Part shown: positions 8,939 through 13,697 of the stretch, piece by piece
How the letters are laid out: each line of letters opens with the position of its first letter
Numbering within the stretch: position 1 is the stretch's first letter
Notes under the pieces: model-generated
What the model saw: only the letters and a program-made list of their open reading frames with translations
Database searches by the model: none
Told to the model about the DNA's origin: nothing
NCBI GenBank assembly: GCA_900763245.1
Contig: CAAFJQ010000091.1
Coordinates: 1-13,697, forward strand
Reading direction: 5' to 3'
DNA length: 13,697 nucleotides
Source: Bacilli bacterium
Lineage (GTDB): Bacteria > Bacillota_I > Bacilli_A > RFN20 > CAG-288
Position numbers and translations under genes: made by a program

Positions 8939-9442
8939 TTAAGCAGCAGCTTCTTCTGAACCCTTCTCGCCAAGTGCCTTGAGAACAAGAGCAAGCTGGG
9001 TAAGAGGACTCTGAAGGGTAGAAAGGAAAACAGAAATTGCATTTTCCTTAGATCCGATTGCGGCAAGTTCGGCAAGCTTTTCAGCGTTGCAGAAGGTTCC
9101 GTCGATCATTCCGCCCTTGACGACAAATTTCTTATGAGAAGCAGCGAAGTCCTTCAATACGCCAAGTCCTGCGCCTTCCTCTTCAGAAGTAACAAGTGCG
9201 TTAGGACCTTTCAACAAGGAATCCAATTCTTGAAGTCCATCTTCATCGACGGCCTTCTTCATAAGGGAATTCTTGTGAGCAGTCAATCTTGCACCGGCCT
9301 TCTTGAGGTCAATACGGAGCTTGGTGACTTCAGAGACGCTAAGACCAGAATAAGAAACGACAATGGTAGAATGTGCATTCTTAAGAGTGTCGTTGATCTT
9401 ACTGACTGTCTCTTTCTTCTCAGCTAAGATTTGCTGATTCAT
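8939..9442 (-). CDS. rplJ: 50S ribosomal protein L10
   Basis: This 167-residue protein anchors L7/L12 dimers to 23S rRNA and forms the stalk base with L11. The N-terminal RNA-binding domain is recognisable: a start MNQQILAEKKETVSKI, then a TIVVSYSGLSVSEVTKLR segment and ARLTAHKNSLMKKAV. The C-terminal helix that carries the L7/L12 dimers (about 135-165) ends KALGEKGSEEAAA. The length is typical. AAGGAGGTG (9448-9456) is a strong ribosome binding site. The 5' region carries an L10 leader motif, so the gene is probably autoregulated by the L10-L12 complex. It follows rplA by about 180 bases and precedes rplL. Confidence 0.97.
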   Translation of the reverse strand: MNQQILAEKKETVSKINDTLKNAHSTIVVSYSGLSVSEVTKLRIDLKKAGARLTAHKNSLMKKAVDEDGLQELDSLLKGPNALVTSEEEGAGLGVLKDFAASHKKFVVKGGMIDGTFCNAEKLAELAAIGSKENAISVFLSTLQSPLTQLALVLKALGEKGSEEAAA

Positions 9443-9506
9443 CTTTTCACCTCCTTATTTTAGGTTTGGTGTATAACACAATATACTTTATGACTTTGTA
9501 TAGTTA

Positions 9507-9572
9507 CTTCAATCCTCGGTAACAAATTGAGCCGTTTATTTATCGGCAGTTACTGTCTTAGGTATATTGAGG
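9507..9572 (-). ncRNA. L10 leader (autoregulatory RNA for rplJL)
   Basis: The minus strand reads CCTAAGACAGTAACTGCCG, then CGGC and GTTACCGAGGA, matching the conserved pattern of the Firmicutes L10 leader. GTAAC pairs with GTTAC, GCCG with CGGC, and TCAAT (9566-9570) with ATTGA (9509-9513). The sequences flanking the GTAAC stem (CCTAAGACA and CGAGGA) resemble the kink-turn bound by the L10(L12) complex. I see no clear intrinsic terminator between it and rplJ, so control may act on translation or on a weak structure near the ribosome binding site. Known for the family: L10 binds such leaders to repress its own operon. Confidence 0.8.
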
Positions 9573-9599
9573 CACCCGAATAAAACGTCCCGACTTTTA

Positions 9600-9631
9600 C
9601 GCTCTTAATAATTAATATTGATTAAAGAGCG
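9600..9631 (-). repeat. Stem-loop overlapping the rplA stop codon
   Basis: CGCTCTT (9600-9606) and AAGAGCG (9625-9631) pair, with an additional ATTA/TAAT pairing inside. The stem contains the rplA stop codon. No T-tract follows on either strand, so it is not a terminator. A role in mRNA stability or segmental processing between rplA and rplJ is possible. Confidence 0.4.
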
Positions 9632-10299
9632 ATCTTGATGGCCGGACCATATGTCGAAGAAACAGTAGCGGAGAGGATGTAGGTTCCTTTGACAGAGGAC
9701 GGTCTGATCTTGTTGATAGTTTCAATGACAGCATTGAGGTTGTCAGCAAGCTTGTTTGCATCGAAGGAAGCTTTGCCGAAGTTGATGGCAAGGTTTCCGT
9801 CTTTATCATTACGATAAGAGATCTTACCGTTTTTGATTTCTTTGATGGCGTTGCCGATATCAGGAGTGACAGTGCCGCTCTTGGGGTTAGGCATCAAGCC
9901 CTTAGGACCTAAGACACGACCCATTCTTCCTAACAAGCCCATCATGTTAGGGGTGGCAACAATGACATCGAATCCGAACCAGCTTTCCTTCTGGATCTTA
10001 TCGAGCATATCCTGCTGGCCGACAAAATCGGCGCCGGCTTCTTTGGCTTCAGTAGCCTTATCGGTGATGGCGAGAACTCTGACAGACTTACCATTTCCAT
10101 GAGGAAGAACGATGGTTCCTCTGAGCTGCTGATCGGCCTGTTTAGGATCGATATTAAGGTTGAATGTAATATCGATGGATTCATCGAACTTAGCAGTAGC
10201 GGTCTTCTTGACTAATTCGCATGCTTCTAAGACAGTGTACTTCTTTCCCTTTTCGATGAGAGCAAGGGAAGCGGCATATTTCTTTGATAACTTTTTCAT
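9622..10299 (-). CDS. rplA: 50S ribosomal protein L1
   Basis: This 225-residue protein forms the mobile L1 stalk that handles exit-site tRNA, and it commonly represses its own operon by binding the rplK leader. The family core is clear: GRMGRVLGPKGLMPNPKSGTV near 129-149, the KISYRNDKDGN strand, and the C-terminal SVKGTYILSATVSSTYGP. The usual STMGP motif reads STYGP here, a small change. The length is close to the usual 225-235. The ribosome binding site AAGGGG (10310-10315) is weaker than those of its neighbours and ten bases from the ATG. The gene is separated from the rplK stop by 21 bases, so the two are co-transcribed and probably translationally coupled. Confidence 0.97.
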   Translation of the reverse strand: MKKLSKKYAASLALIEKGKKYTVLEACELVKKTATAKFDESIDITFNLNIDPKQADQQLRGTIVLPHGNGKSVRVLAITDKATEAKEAGADFVGQQDMLDKIQKESWFGFDVIVATPNMMGLLGRMGRVLGPKGLMPNPKSGTVTPDIGNAIKEIKNGKISYRNDKDGNLAINFGKASFDANKLADNLNAVIETINKIRPSSVKGTYILSATVSSTYGPAIKIAL

Positions 10300-10320
10300 T
10301 GTAGATATTCCCCTTTCTTA

Positions 10321-10758
10321 TCAGTCATCGATGACGATACCCATAGACTTTGCAGATCCTTCGACGCATCTTTCGGCAGCTTCGAGAGAATCGACATTGA
10401 GATCGGGCATCTTGTACTCAGCGATCTTCTTGACTTCAGCTCTGGAGACATGACCGGCAACATCTTTGTTGCTTCCGCCATGATCAGGGCCCTTTCTTCC
10501 TTTTTCGATGCCAGCGGCCTTCAAAAGAAGATAGGTGACCGGGGTGGTCTTGAAGCTCATATCGAATGTACGATCTTCATAAATTGTAAGGATGCACGGG
10601 ACAACCTCACCTTTGCGTTCAGCTGTTTTAAGGTTGAACTCCTGGCAGAACTTACCGCCGATACCGAAAGGACCAAGTTTCTGTCCTAACTTTGCCGGGT
10701 TTGCTCCGCCGCCTTCAGCACGGATAATCATCACTCTTGTGACTTTCTTTGCAGGCAT
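10321..10758 (-). CDS. rplK: 50S ribosomal protein L11, divergent N-terminal domain
   Basis: This 145-residue protein binds the 23S GTPase-associated centre (helices 43/44) together with L10. The C-terminal RNA-binding domain is recognisable (LLLKAAGIEKG, VSRAEVKKIAEYKMPDLN, EGSAKSMGIVIDD). The N-terminal domain is very divergent in its most conserved part. The family pattern P-x-PPVGPALGQxGVNIM-x-FC is replaced by NPAKLGQKLGPFGIGGKFC (20-38), two residues shorter and without the paired prolines contacted by thiostrepton-class antibiotics. A few extra residues (GPDHGGSNKD, 90-99) sit in the rRNA-binding domain. The reading frame is clean, and the strong GGAGG site (10767-10771) is eight bases from the ATG. 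The stop is TGA. Confidence 0.95.
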   Translation of the reverse strand: MPAKKVTRVMIIRAEGGGANPAKLGQKLGPFGIGGKFCQEFNLKTAERKGEVVPCILTIYEDRTFDMSFKTTPVTYLLLKAAGIEKGRKGPDHGGSNKDVAGHVSRAEVKKIAEYKMPDLNVDSLEAAERCVEGSAKSMGIVIDD

Positions 10759-10781
10759 TGTATTTTCCTCCTTATACCTGT

Positions 10782-10812
10782 GTGGTAATATCAGCAGTCA
10801 CTGACTTCCCAC
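10782..10812 (-). promoter_or_regulatory. Probable L1-binding leader element before rplK
   Basis: In the rplK 5' UTR the minus strand reads GTGGGAAGTC, a short stem-loop, then GACTGCTGATATTACCAC. Outer GTGG pairs with CCAC and inner AGTC with GACT, leaving an asymmetric internal loop with GGA on one side. This resembles the L1-binding structure (mimic of the 23S L1 site) found in rplK leaders, where L1 represses translation of rplKA. The pairing is visible; assignment to L1 rests on position and resemblance. Confidence 0.5.
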
Positions 10813-10815
10813 TGT

Positions 10816-10848
10816 GGACATTGCACCAAAAATAGGCACAATATGTCC
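10816..10848 (-). repeat. Strong stem-loop at the 5' end of the rplK mRNA
   Basis: On the minus strand GGACA-TA-TTGTGCC pairs with GGTGCAATGTCC around a 7-base loop: 12 pairs (two G-U) with a 2-base bulge. It begins a few bases after the predicted transcription start (about 10852). A stem this close to the 5' end could stabilise the mRNA against degradation. No T-tract follows, so it is not a terminator. Confidence 0.6.
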
Positions 10849-10858
10849 AACCTATAGA

Positions 10859-10887
10859 ATTATAAAGAGAGAGACAGATTTTTGCAA
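10859..10887 (-). promoter_or_regulatory. Sigma-A promoter of the rplKAJL-rpoBC unit
   Basis: On the minus strand TTGCAA (10882-10887) is followed after exactly 17 bases by a perfect TATAAT (10859-10864), with A/T-rich sequence upstream of the -35 box (about 10888-10912) that may act as an UP element. The predicted start is near 10851-10853, giving a leader of about 95 bases before rplK. No equally good promoter is seen between rplK and rpoC, so this is probably the main promoter. Confidence 0.85.
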
Positions 10888-10914
10888 GAACATTTTTAAT
10901 TTTTTTGTTGTATC

Positions 10915-10942
10915 TTGATATCGTTTTATGTTATCGTATTCG
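10915..10942 (+). promoter_or_regulatory. Possible rplS promoter (weak matches)
   Basis: TTGATA (10915-10920) is followed after 16 bases by TATTCG (10937-10942). Alternatively TG-T-TATCGT (10929-10937) could act as an extended -10 box. Neither is close to consensus. A promoter is expected here because the rplS leader begins around 10945 and rplK is transcribed the other way. Confidence 0.3.
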
Positions 10943-10944
10943 TT

Positions 10945-11033
10945 GCCTTTACCATAAAAGGCTTACCACTGGTCCGCTGGGGATGTCACTTCCTTTATGA
11001 ACAGATGGGAAAAGACAATAATTTCCAAAGGAG
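10945..11033 (+). ncRNA. Candidate L19 leader before rplS
   Basis: The region opens with a perfect 6-bp hairpin, GCCTTT (10945-10950) with AAAGGC (10957-10962). It continues with the GC-richer block ACCACTGGTCCGCTGGGGAT (10965-10984). CCTTT (10992-10996) is complementary to AAAGG (11027-11031), which is part of the rplS ribosome binding site, so folding could hide it. Firmicutes rplS genes often carry an L19 leader believed to mediate autoregulation. Membership of that family is inferred from position and pairing, not from a covariance search. Confidence 0.4.
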
Positions 11034-11042
11034 AAAAACCTA

Positions 11043-11420
11043 ATGAACAAACAGTTAGTACAGCAGGTCACTGCTACACAGATCAGACCCGATGTTCCGG
11101 ATTTTGCCACTGGCGACACCGTCAGAATCATGGTCGTCATCCGTGAAAACAATAAGGAAAGACAGCAGGCATTCGAAGGTGTTGTCATTTCCATCAGAGG
11201 CGCCGGAGCCAGCAGAACTTTCATTGTCAGAAAGGAATCCGCAGGCGTTGGTGTCGAAAGAAACTTCTTCGTCAACTCCCCTGTCATCGCTTCCATCAAA
11301 GTCTTGAAGCATGCCAAGGTCAGAAGACATAAGCTCTACTATCTCCGCAAGAGATCCGGCAAGAGCGCCAGACTCGAAGAAGTCATTATCCGTAAGGATA
11401 AGGCTGCTGAAAGCAAGTAA
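11043..11420 (+). CDS. rplS: 50S ribosomal protein L19
   Basis: This 125-residue protein sits at the 30S-50S interface and takes part in an intersubunit bridge. The family pattern is clear: GDTVRIMVVIRE, the FEGVVISIRGAGASRTFIVRK strand region (44-64), GVGVERNFFVNSP and the basic C-terminal KVRRHKLYYLRKRSGKSARL. It is about ten residues longer than usual because of a charged tail. AAAGGAG (11027-11033) is nine bases before the ATG. In most Firmicutes rplS closes the rpsP-khpA-rimM-trmD operon. Here it forms a single-gene unit in front of that operon, with its own leader and a strong terminator, divergent from rplK. Confidence 0.97.
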   Translation: MNKQLVQQVTATQIRPDVPDFATGDTVRIMVVIRENNKERQQAFEGVVISIRGAGASRTFIVRKESAGVGVERNFFVNSPVIASIKVLKHAKVRRHKLYYLRKRSGKSARLEEVIIRKDKAAESK

Positions 11421-11467
11421 TCTTGTTTCCGATTCTACCAATCAATCTTATTTATTGAAAGTGACTG

Positions 11468-11498
11468 GGCTGCAACTTCGGTTGCAGCCTATTTTTTA
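11468..11498 (+). terminator. Intrinsic terminator after rplS
   Basis: GGCTGCAAC (11468-11476) pairs perfectly with GTTGCAGCC (11481-11489) around a stable TTCG tetraloop and is followed by TATTTTTTAT. This is a textbook rho-independent terminator that isolates rplS from rpsP. Confidence 0.95.
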
Positions 11499-11510
11499 TC
11501 TTTTTTATCA

Positions 11511-11536
11511 CCTGTCAATAGAAAATACTTGACAGG
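11511..11536. promoter_or_regulatory. Inverted repeat over the rpsP -35 box
   Basis: CCTGTCAA (11511-11518) and TTGACAGG (11529-11536) form a perfect 8-bp inverted repeat with a 10-base spacer. The right arm contains the complete -35 hexamer TTGACA. The layout would suit a dimeric DNA-binding protein competing with RNA polymerase. The repeat is seen; operator function is inferred. Confidence 0.45.
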
Positions 11537-11556
11537 CATTTTAATTTCTCTATAAT
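11529..11556 (+). promoter_or_regulatory. Sigma-A promoter of rpsP-khpA-rimM-trmD
   Basis: A consensus TTGACA (11529-11534) is followed after 16 bases by a consensus TATAAT (11551-11556). The predicted start near 11563 gives a short 5' UTR of about 28 bases. The T-rich terminator tail just upstream could act as an UP element. Confidence 0.9.
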
Positions 11557-11590
11557 ACTTATCGTCAATTAATTTTGGAGGACAATAATT

Positions 11591-11884
11591 ATGGTTAAAA
11601 TCAGATTAGCAAGAATCGGCCGTGCACATACCCCGGCCTACAGAATCGTCGTTTCCGATTCCAGAAAAATCCCGAACTCCGCTTCTCTCTGCCAGCTTGG
11701 AAGCTATGATCCGCTCACTGGTGTCTGCACCATCAACGAAGAAGAAGCTTTGAATTGGCTCAACAAGGGTGCTTTACCCTCTGATTCCGTCAAGACACTT
11801 CTTTCCAAGAAGGGCATTTATCAGAAGTTCATCGACGGCAAACTCGCCGCTAAGAAAGCCAGCAAGACTGCTGAGGGCAAGTAA
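11591..11884 (+). CDS. rpsP: 30S ribosomal protein S16
   Basis: This 97-residue protein binds 16S rRNA early in 30S assembly. The start MVKIRLARIGRAHTPAYRIVV and the later INEEEALNWLNKGALPSD and LLSKKGIYQKF are typical of S16. The motif that usually reads RDGRFIExxGTY after DSR is PNSASLCQLGSY here (residues 28-39), so the conserved Gly-Arg and Glu are missing without any length change. A short basic tail (AAKKASKTAEGK) ends the protein. GGAGG (11577-11581) is nine bases before the ATG. It is the first gene of the operon and is followed after two bases by the KH-domain gene. Confidence 0.95.
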   Translation: MVKIRLARIGRAHTPAYRIVVSDSRKIPNSASLCQLGSYDPLTGVCTINEEEALNWLNKGALPSDSVKTLLSKKGIYQKFIDGKLAAKKASKTAEGK

Positions 11885-11886
11885 TT

Positions 11887-12186
11887 ATGGATACCGGCAC
11901 CAACCTCGATCTTACTGAGGACATCCGCACTCTCATCGAACCGTTGGTCAGCAAACCTGAGGCCATCGTTATCAAAAGACTTGATAAACCGGAAGATTTA
12001 GGCAGAAAAGAACAAAACTACCTTATCATCTGTGAAAAAGACGACCTTGGAAAACTCATCGGTAGACATGGAGTCATCTCTGATTCTCTTCGTACTCTTC
12101 TCAATGTTTCCATCAAGAACATGAGAAAGAAAGTACATCTCCGCTTTGAATCTTTTGAAGAAGCAAGCGAAAACGAATCAAAGTAG
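11887..12186 (+). CDS. khpA: KH-domain RNA-binding protein KhpA
   Basis: This 99-residue single KH-domain protein (YlqC/KhpA family) binds RNA, and in Gram-positive cocci it works with KhpB in cell elongation and division control. The KH signature is seen: DLGKLIGRHGVISDSLRTLL, with the GxxG loop as G59-R60-H61-G62. It is longer than the usual 75-81 residues, through an N-terminal extension and an acidic tail (FEEASENESK). The start lies two bases after the rpsP stop. GAGGG (11873-11877), inside the end of rpsP, is nine bases before it, so the two genes are coupled. The position between rpsP and rimM is the normal one in Firmicutes. Role by family; not testable from sequence alone. Confidence 0.9.
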   Translation: MDTGTNLDLTEDIRTLIEPLVSKPEAIVIKRLDKPEDLGRKEQNYLIICEKDDLGKLIGRHGVISDSLRTLLNVSIKNMRKKVHLRFESFEEASENESK

Positions 12187-12194
12187 TCTATACT

Positions 12195-12230
12195 ATAGGG
12201 GAACCTATCTGGCTCCCCTATTTCTTTATT
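12195..12230 (+). terminator. Intrinsic terminator inside the operon, between khpA and rimM
   Basis: ATAGGGGA (12195-12202) pairs perfectly with TCCCCTAT (12214-12221), with two further G-C pairs possible in the loop, followed by TTTCTTTATT. Only 21 bases remain before rimM and no promoter is visible there, so rimM-trmD depend on read-through. It probably lowers expression of the modification and maturation genes relative to rpsP. Confidence 0.8.
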
Positions 12231-12251
12231 AAAAAACAAGGAGAAAAAATA

Positions 12252-12749
12252 ATGGCAATCAAAAAAATCGGAACCATTGTCAATTTCTTCGGATTGAAAG
12301 GTCAGCTGAAAGTTTCAGTTTCTTCCTCTCAGGCTGAAGAAAGATTCAAAGTCGGAAAGAAAATCATCTTAAAGAACAATCAGAACGAAGACGAGACATT
12401 CCTCATCACCTATTCCCGCACCAAGGATTCTAGAATCGTCATCATCGGATTGGAAGGATTCGATGATATCAACGATATCCAGTGGATGATTGGAAAAGAA
12501 ATCTTTGCAAACGTCCGTCCGCCCAAAGGCCAGTTCTTCTTTGATGAACTTGCGGGTATGAATGTCTACAAAGATGATGAAACCTTTTTAGGAAAAGTCG
12601 ACACCGTCGTCACGATGCCTGCCGGCGATTATCTTGTCATCAATAAGACCACCTACATTCCTTTCATCATGGACAAATTCATTCAATCCGTCGATAAAAA
12701 AGAAAAGAAAATCGTTTTGACCGCTTTAGGAACTGAAGTCACAAAATAA
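12252..12749 (+). CDS. rimM: Ribosome maturation factor RimM
   Basis: This 165-residue assembly factor binds S19 and helps mature the 30S head. The N-terminal RimM barrel (about 4-90) starts KKIGTIVNFFGLKGQLKV, and VRPPKGQFFFDELAGMNVY leads into the C-terminal PRC-barrel domain (about 95-160), with YIPFIMDKFIQSVDKKEKKIVL. The length is typical. AAGGAG (12238-12243) is eight bases before the ATG. The stop TAA shares its last A with the trmD ATG (TAATG), so the two proteins are made by coupled translation. An upstream terminator should keep its level below that of rpsP. Confidence 0.94.
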   Translation: MAIKKIGTIVNFFGLKGQLKVSVSSSQAEERFKVGKKIILKNNQNEDETFLITYSRTKDSRIVIIGLEGFDDINDIQWMIGKEIFANVRPPKGQFFFDELAGMNVYKDDETFLGKVDTVVTMPAGDYLVINKTTYIPFIMDKFIQSVDKKEKKIVLTALGTEVTK

Positions 12750-13528
12750 TGAAAATCAAGATCCTGACTCTGTTTCCATCTTTCTATGATGAATTTCTGA
12801 AATCTTCTATTATCGGAAGAGCCATTTCGAATGGCCATGTCACAATCGAAATCATTAATATCCGTGACTATTCTTTGGACAAGAACCATCGCGTCGATGA
12901 TCATCCTATCGGAGGAGGTGCTGGTCTCATCATGAGAATGGAGCCTCTGATGGATTGTCTAAGAGACAACACAACCGAAAAGACTCATAAGATTCTTATG
13001 GGGCCCAAAGGAAAGACCTTCACACAGCAAGATGCAATCCGCCTATCAAAAATGGACGAAGTCTGTTTCATCTGTGGACACTATGAAGGCGTCGACTCAC
13101 GTTTTGAAGACTATGTCGACGAACAGCTCTCCATCGGCGATTTCATCCTGACAGGCGGTGAGATACCAGCAATGGCAATTACAGATAGCATTGTCAGGTT
13201 GTTAAAGGGCGCAATCAGCGATGATTCCACAAAAGAAGAATCATTCGATAATTCGCTTCTCGAATATCCGCAGTACACTTATCCCATCGAATACGAAGGA
13301 AAAAAGATACCGGATATTCTCTTCTGCGGCAATCACAAAGCCGTCGATGAATACCGGAGAAAAGAAGCGATAAAAATCACAATGGAACGTAGAAAAGACC
13401 TCCTTGATCAATTCACATATTCCAAAAAAGATTATGAGCTGATCAGACAGATCAAAGAAGAAAAGCAGTCGGAAGAAGCTCAGAAAGCAATCGAAAAAGG
13501 AAAGAAATTCATACCGAATAACAAATGA
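12749..13528 (+). CDS. trmD: tRNA (guanine-N1)-methyltransferase TrmD
   Basis: This 259-residue SPOUT enzyme methylates N1 of G37 in tRNAs with a G36, using S-adenosylmethionine, and so prevents +1 frameshifting. The features are FPSFYDEFL at the start, GGGAGLIMRMEP (55-66), GHYEGVDSRFE (110-120) and the knot segment LSIGDFILTGGEIPAMAITDS, followed by Arg150. The SGNH-equivalent reads CGNH. Two oddities: Glu164 (TKEESF) stands where the catalytic Asp of the DSF motif (Asp169 in H. influenzae) is expected, and YTRP reads YTYP (176-179). Otherwise length and order are normal. Start and stop overlap with rimM; the ribosome binding site is weak (AGGAA), so translation relies on coupling. The TGA stop lies within the terminator hairpin. 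Confidence 0.95.
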   Translation: MKIKILTLFPSFYDEFLKSSIIGRAISNGHVTIEIINIRDYSLDKNHRVDDHPIGGGAGLIMRMEPLMDCLRDNTTEKTHKILMGPKGKTFTQQDAIRLSKMDEVCFICGHYEGVDSRFEDYVDEQLSIGDFILTGGEIPAMAITDSIVRLLKGAISDDSTKEESFDNSLLEYPQYTYPIEYEGKKIPDILFCGNHKAVDEYRRKEAIKITMERRKDLLDQFTYSKKDYELIRQIKEEKQSEEAQKAIEKGKKFIPNNK

Positions 13529-13552
13529 TGGGTAAAACCATCATTTTATTTT
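13523..13552 (+). terminator. Intrinsic terminator overlapping the trmD stop
   Basis: AAATGATGG (13523-13531) pairs with CCATCATTT (13538-13546) around a 6-base loop and is followed by TATTTTG. The stem contains the TGA stop of trmD. It closes the rpsP operon. Confidence 0.85.
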
Positions 13553-13609
13553 GCCCAAATGTTTTTACTACATCCTTGTTTATACTTTTCTTAAAATATT
13601 TTTCAAACA

Positions 13610-13615
13610 TATAAT
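13610..13615 (+). promoter_or_regulatory. Possible -10 box for a gene beyond the right edge
   Basis: TATAAT preceded by ACA lies in very AT-rich DNA, with no good -35 box 16-18 bases upstream. If used, transcription would start near 13622, about 30 bases before the CRE-like site. Weak on its own because such hexamers are expected by chance in this composition. Confidence 0.25.
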
Positions 13616-13650
13616 TCATCATCTGTTTTATATTTTTCTTCAAGCGTTTT

Positions 13651-13666
13651 TTGTAATCGCTTACAA
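13651..13666. promoter_or_regulatory. CRE-like operator (CcpA / LacI-family site)
   Basis: TTGTAATCGCTTACAA matches the catabolite-responsive element consensus WTGNAANCGNWNNCAW at every defined position. Its arms TTGTAA/TTACAA are perfect complements around a central CG. It lies in the otherwise gene-free 3' segment (13529-13697). The controlled gene must lie to the right of the window or be read from that side. The match is seen; which LacI-family protein binds is not known from this. Confidence 0.6.
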
Positions 13667-13697
13667 TTTTAACTGATGTTTTAAAAATCAAAGAAAT

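Noticed and set aside
10645..10704. A frameshift or sequencing error as the cause of the odd L11 segment
   Set aside because: The frame is continuous on both sides, the shift is by whole residues, and FCQEFN resumes the family pattern in the same frame.
10998..11042. Upstream start codon (ATGAACAGATGG) in the rplS leader as a leader peptide
   Set aside because: No ribosome binding site at proper spacing, and the frame runs on into rplS out of frame rather than ending as a short leader peptide.
10321..13528. Mycoplasma-type genetic code (UGA = Trp)
   Set aside because: rplK and trmD both end in TGA at the expected C-terminus, and tryptophans in the proteins are encoded by TGG.
13509..13691. 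60-codon minus-strand frame at the right edge
   Set aside because: It would start at a TTG with no clear ribosome binding site, read through the trmD terminator and overlap the 3' end of trmD. The Lys/Ile/Phe-rich product reflects AT-rich DNA. The end of a gene entering from the right cannot be fully excluded.

Overview
The window comes from a low-GC Gram-positive bacterium of the Bacilli/Erysipelotrichia/Mollicutes-related branch. The evidence is the beta/beta' subunit type, strong AAGGAGG-type ribosome binding sites, sigma-A promoters, an L10 leader RNA of Firmicutes type, and the rpsP-khpA-rimM-trmD gene order. UGA is used as a stop (rplK, trmD), so this is not a code-4 mycoplasma. The exact family is inference.

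Left part, minus strand (10849 down to 378): a transcription unit rplK-rplA-rplJ-rplL-rpoB-rpoC. It encodes the L11 and L1 proteins of the L1 stalk/GTPase-centre region, the L10 and L7/L12 stalk, and the two large RNA polymerase subunits. A strong promoter (TTGCAA-17-TATAAT) precedes rplK. Leader RNAs precede rplK (probable L1 site) and rplJ (L10 leader). A GC-rich hairpin separates rplL from rpoB. The unit ends in a hairpin followed directly by tRNA-Gly(CCC), and then an unrecognised gene that runs off the left edge. secE-nusG, usually upstream of rplK, is absent, and the rpsL-rpsG-fusA-tuf genes, often downstream of rpoC, are not next to it.

Right part, plus strand (about 10915 to 13552): rplS (L19) stands alone with its own leader and a strong terminator. 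A second unit follows, rpsP-khpA-rimM-trmD, with a near-consensus promoter (TTGACA-16-TATAAT). rplS usually ends that operon in Firmicutes; here it has moved to the front as a separate unit, divergent from rplK. The last 145 bases are AT-rich and hold an excellent match to a catabolite-responsive element.

The gene content is ordinary housekeeping: ribosome assembly, tRNA m1G37 methylation and transcription. I see no mobile element, CRISPR array or defence system. The unusual signal is in normally near-invariant residues: the trigger loop, bridge-helix hinge and F-loop of RpoC, the rifampicin pocket of RpoB, the thiostrepton-site prolines of L11, the GR[FY]IE motif of S16, the catalytic Asp of TrmD, and U55 of tRNA-Gly. 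The genes are intact and in frame, so these look like real lineage-specific changes rather than decay.
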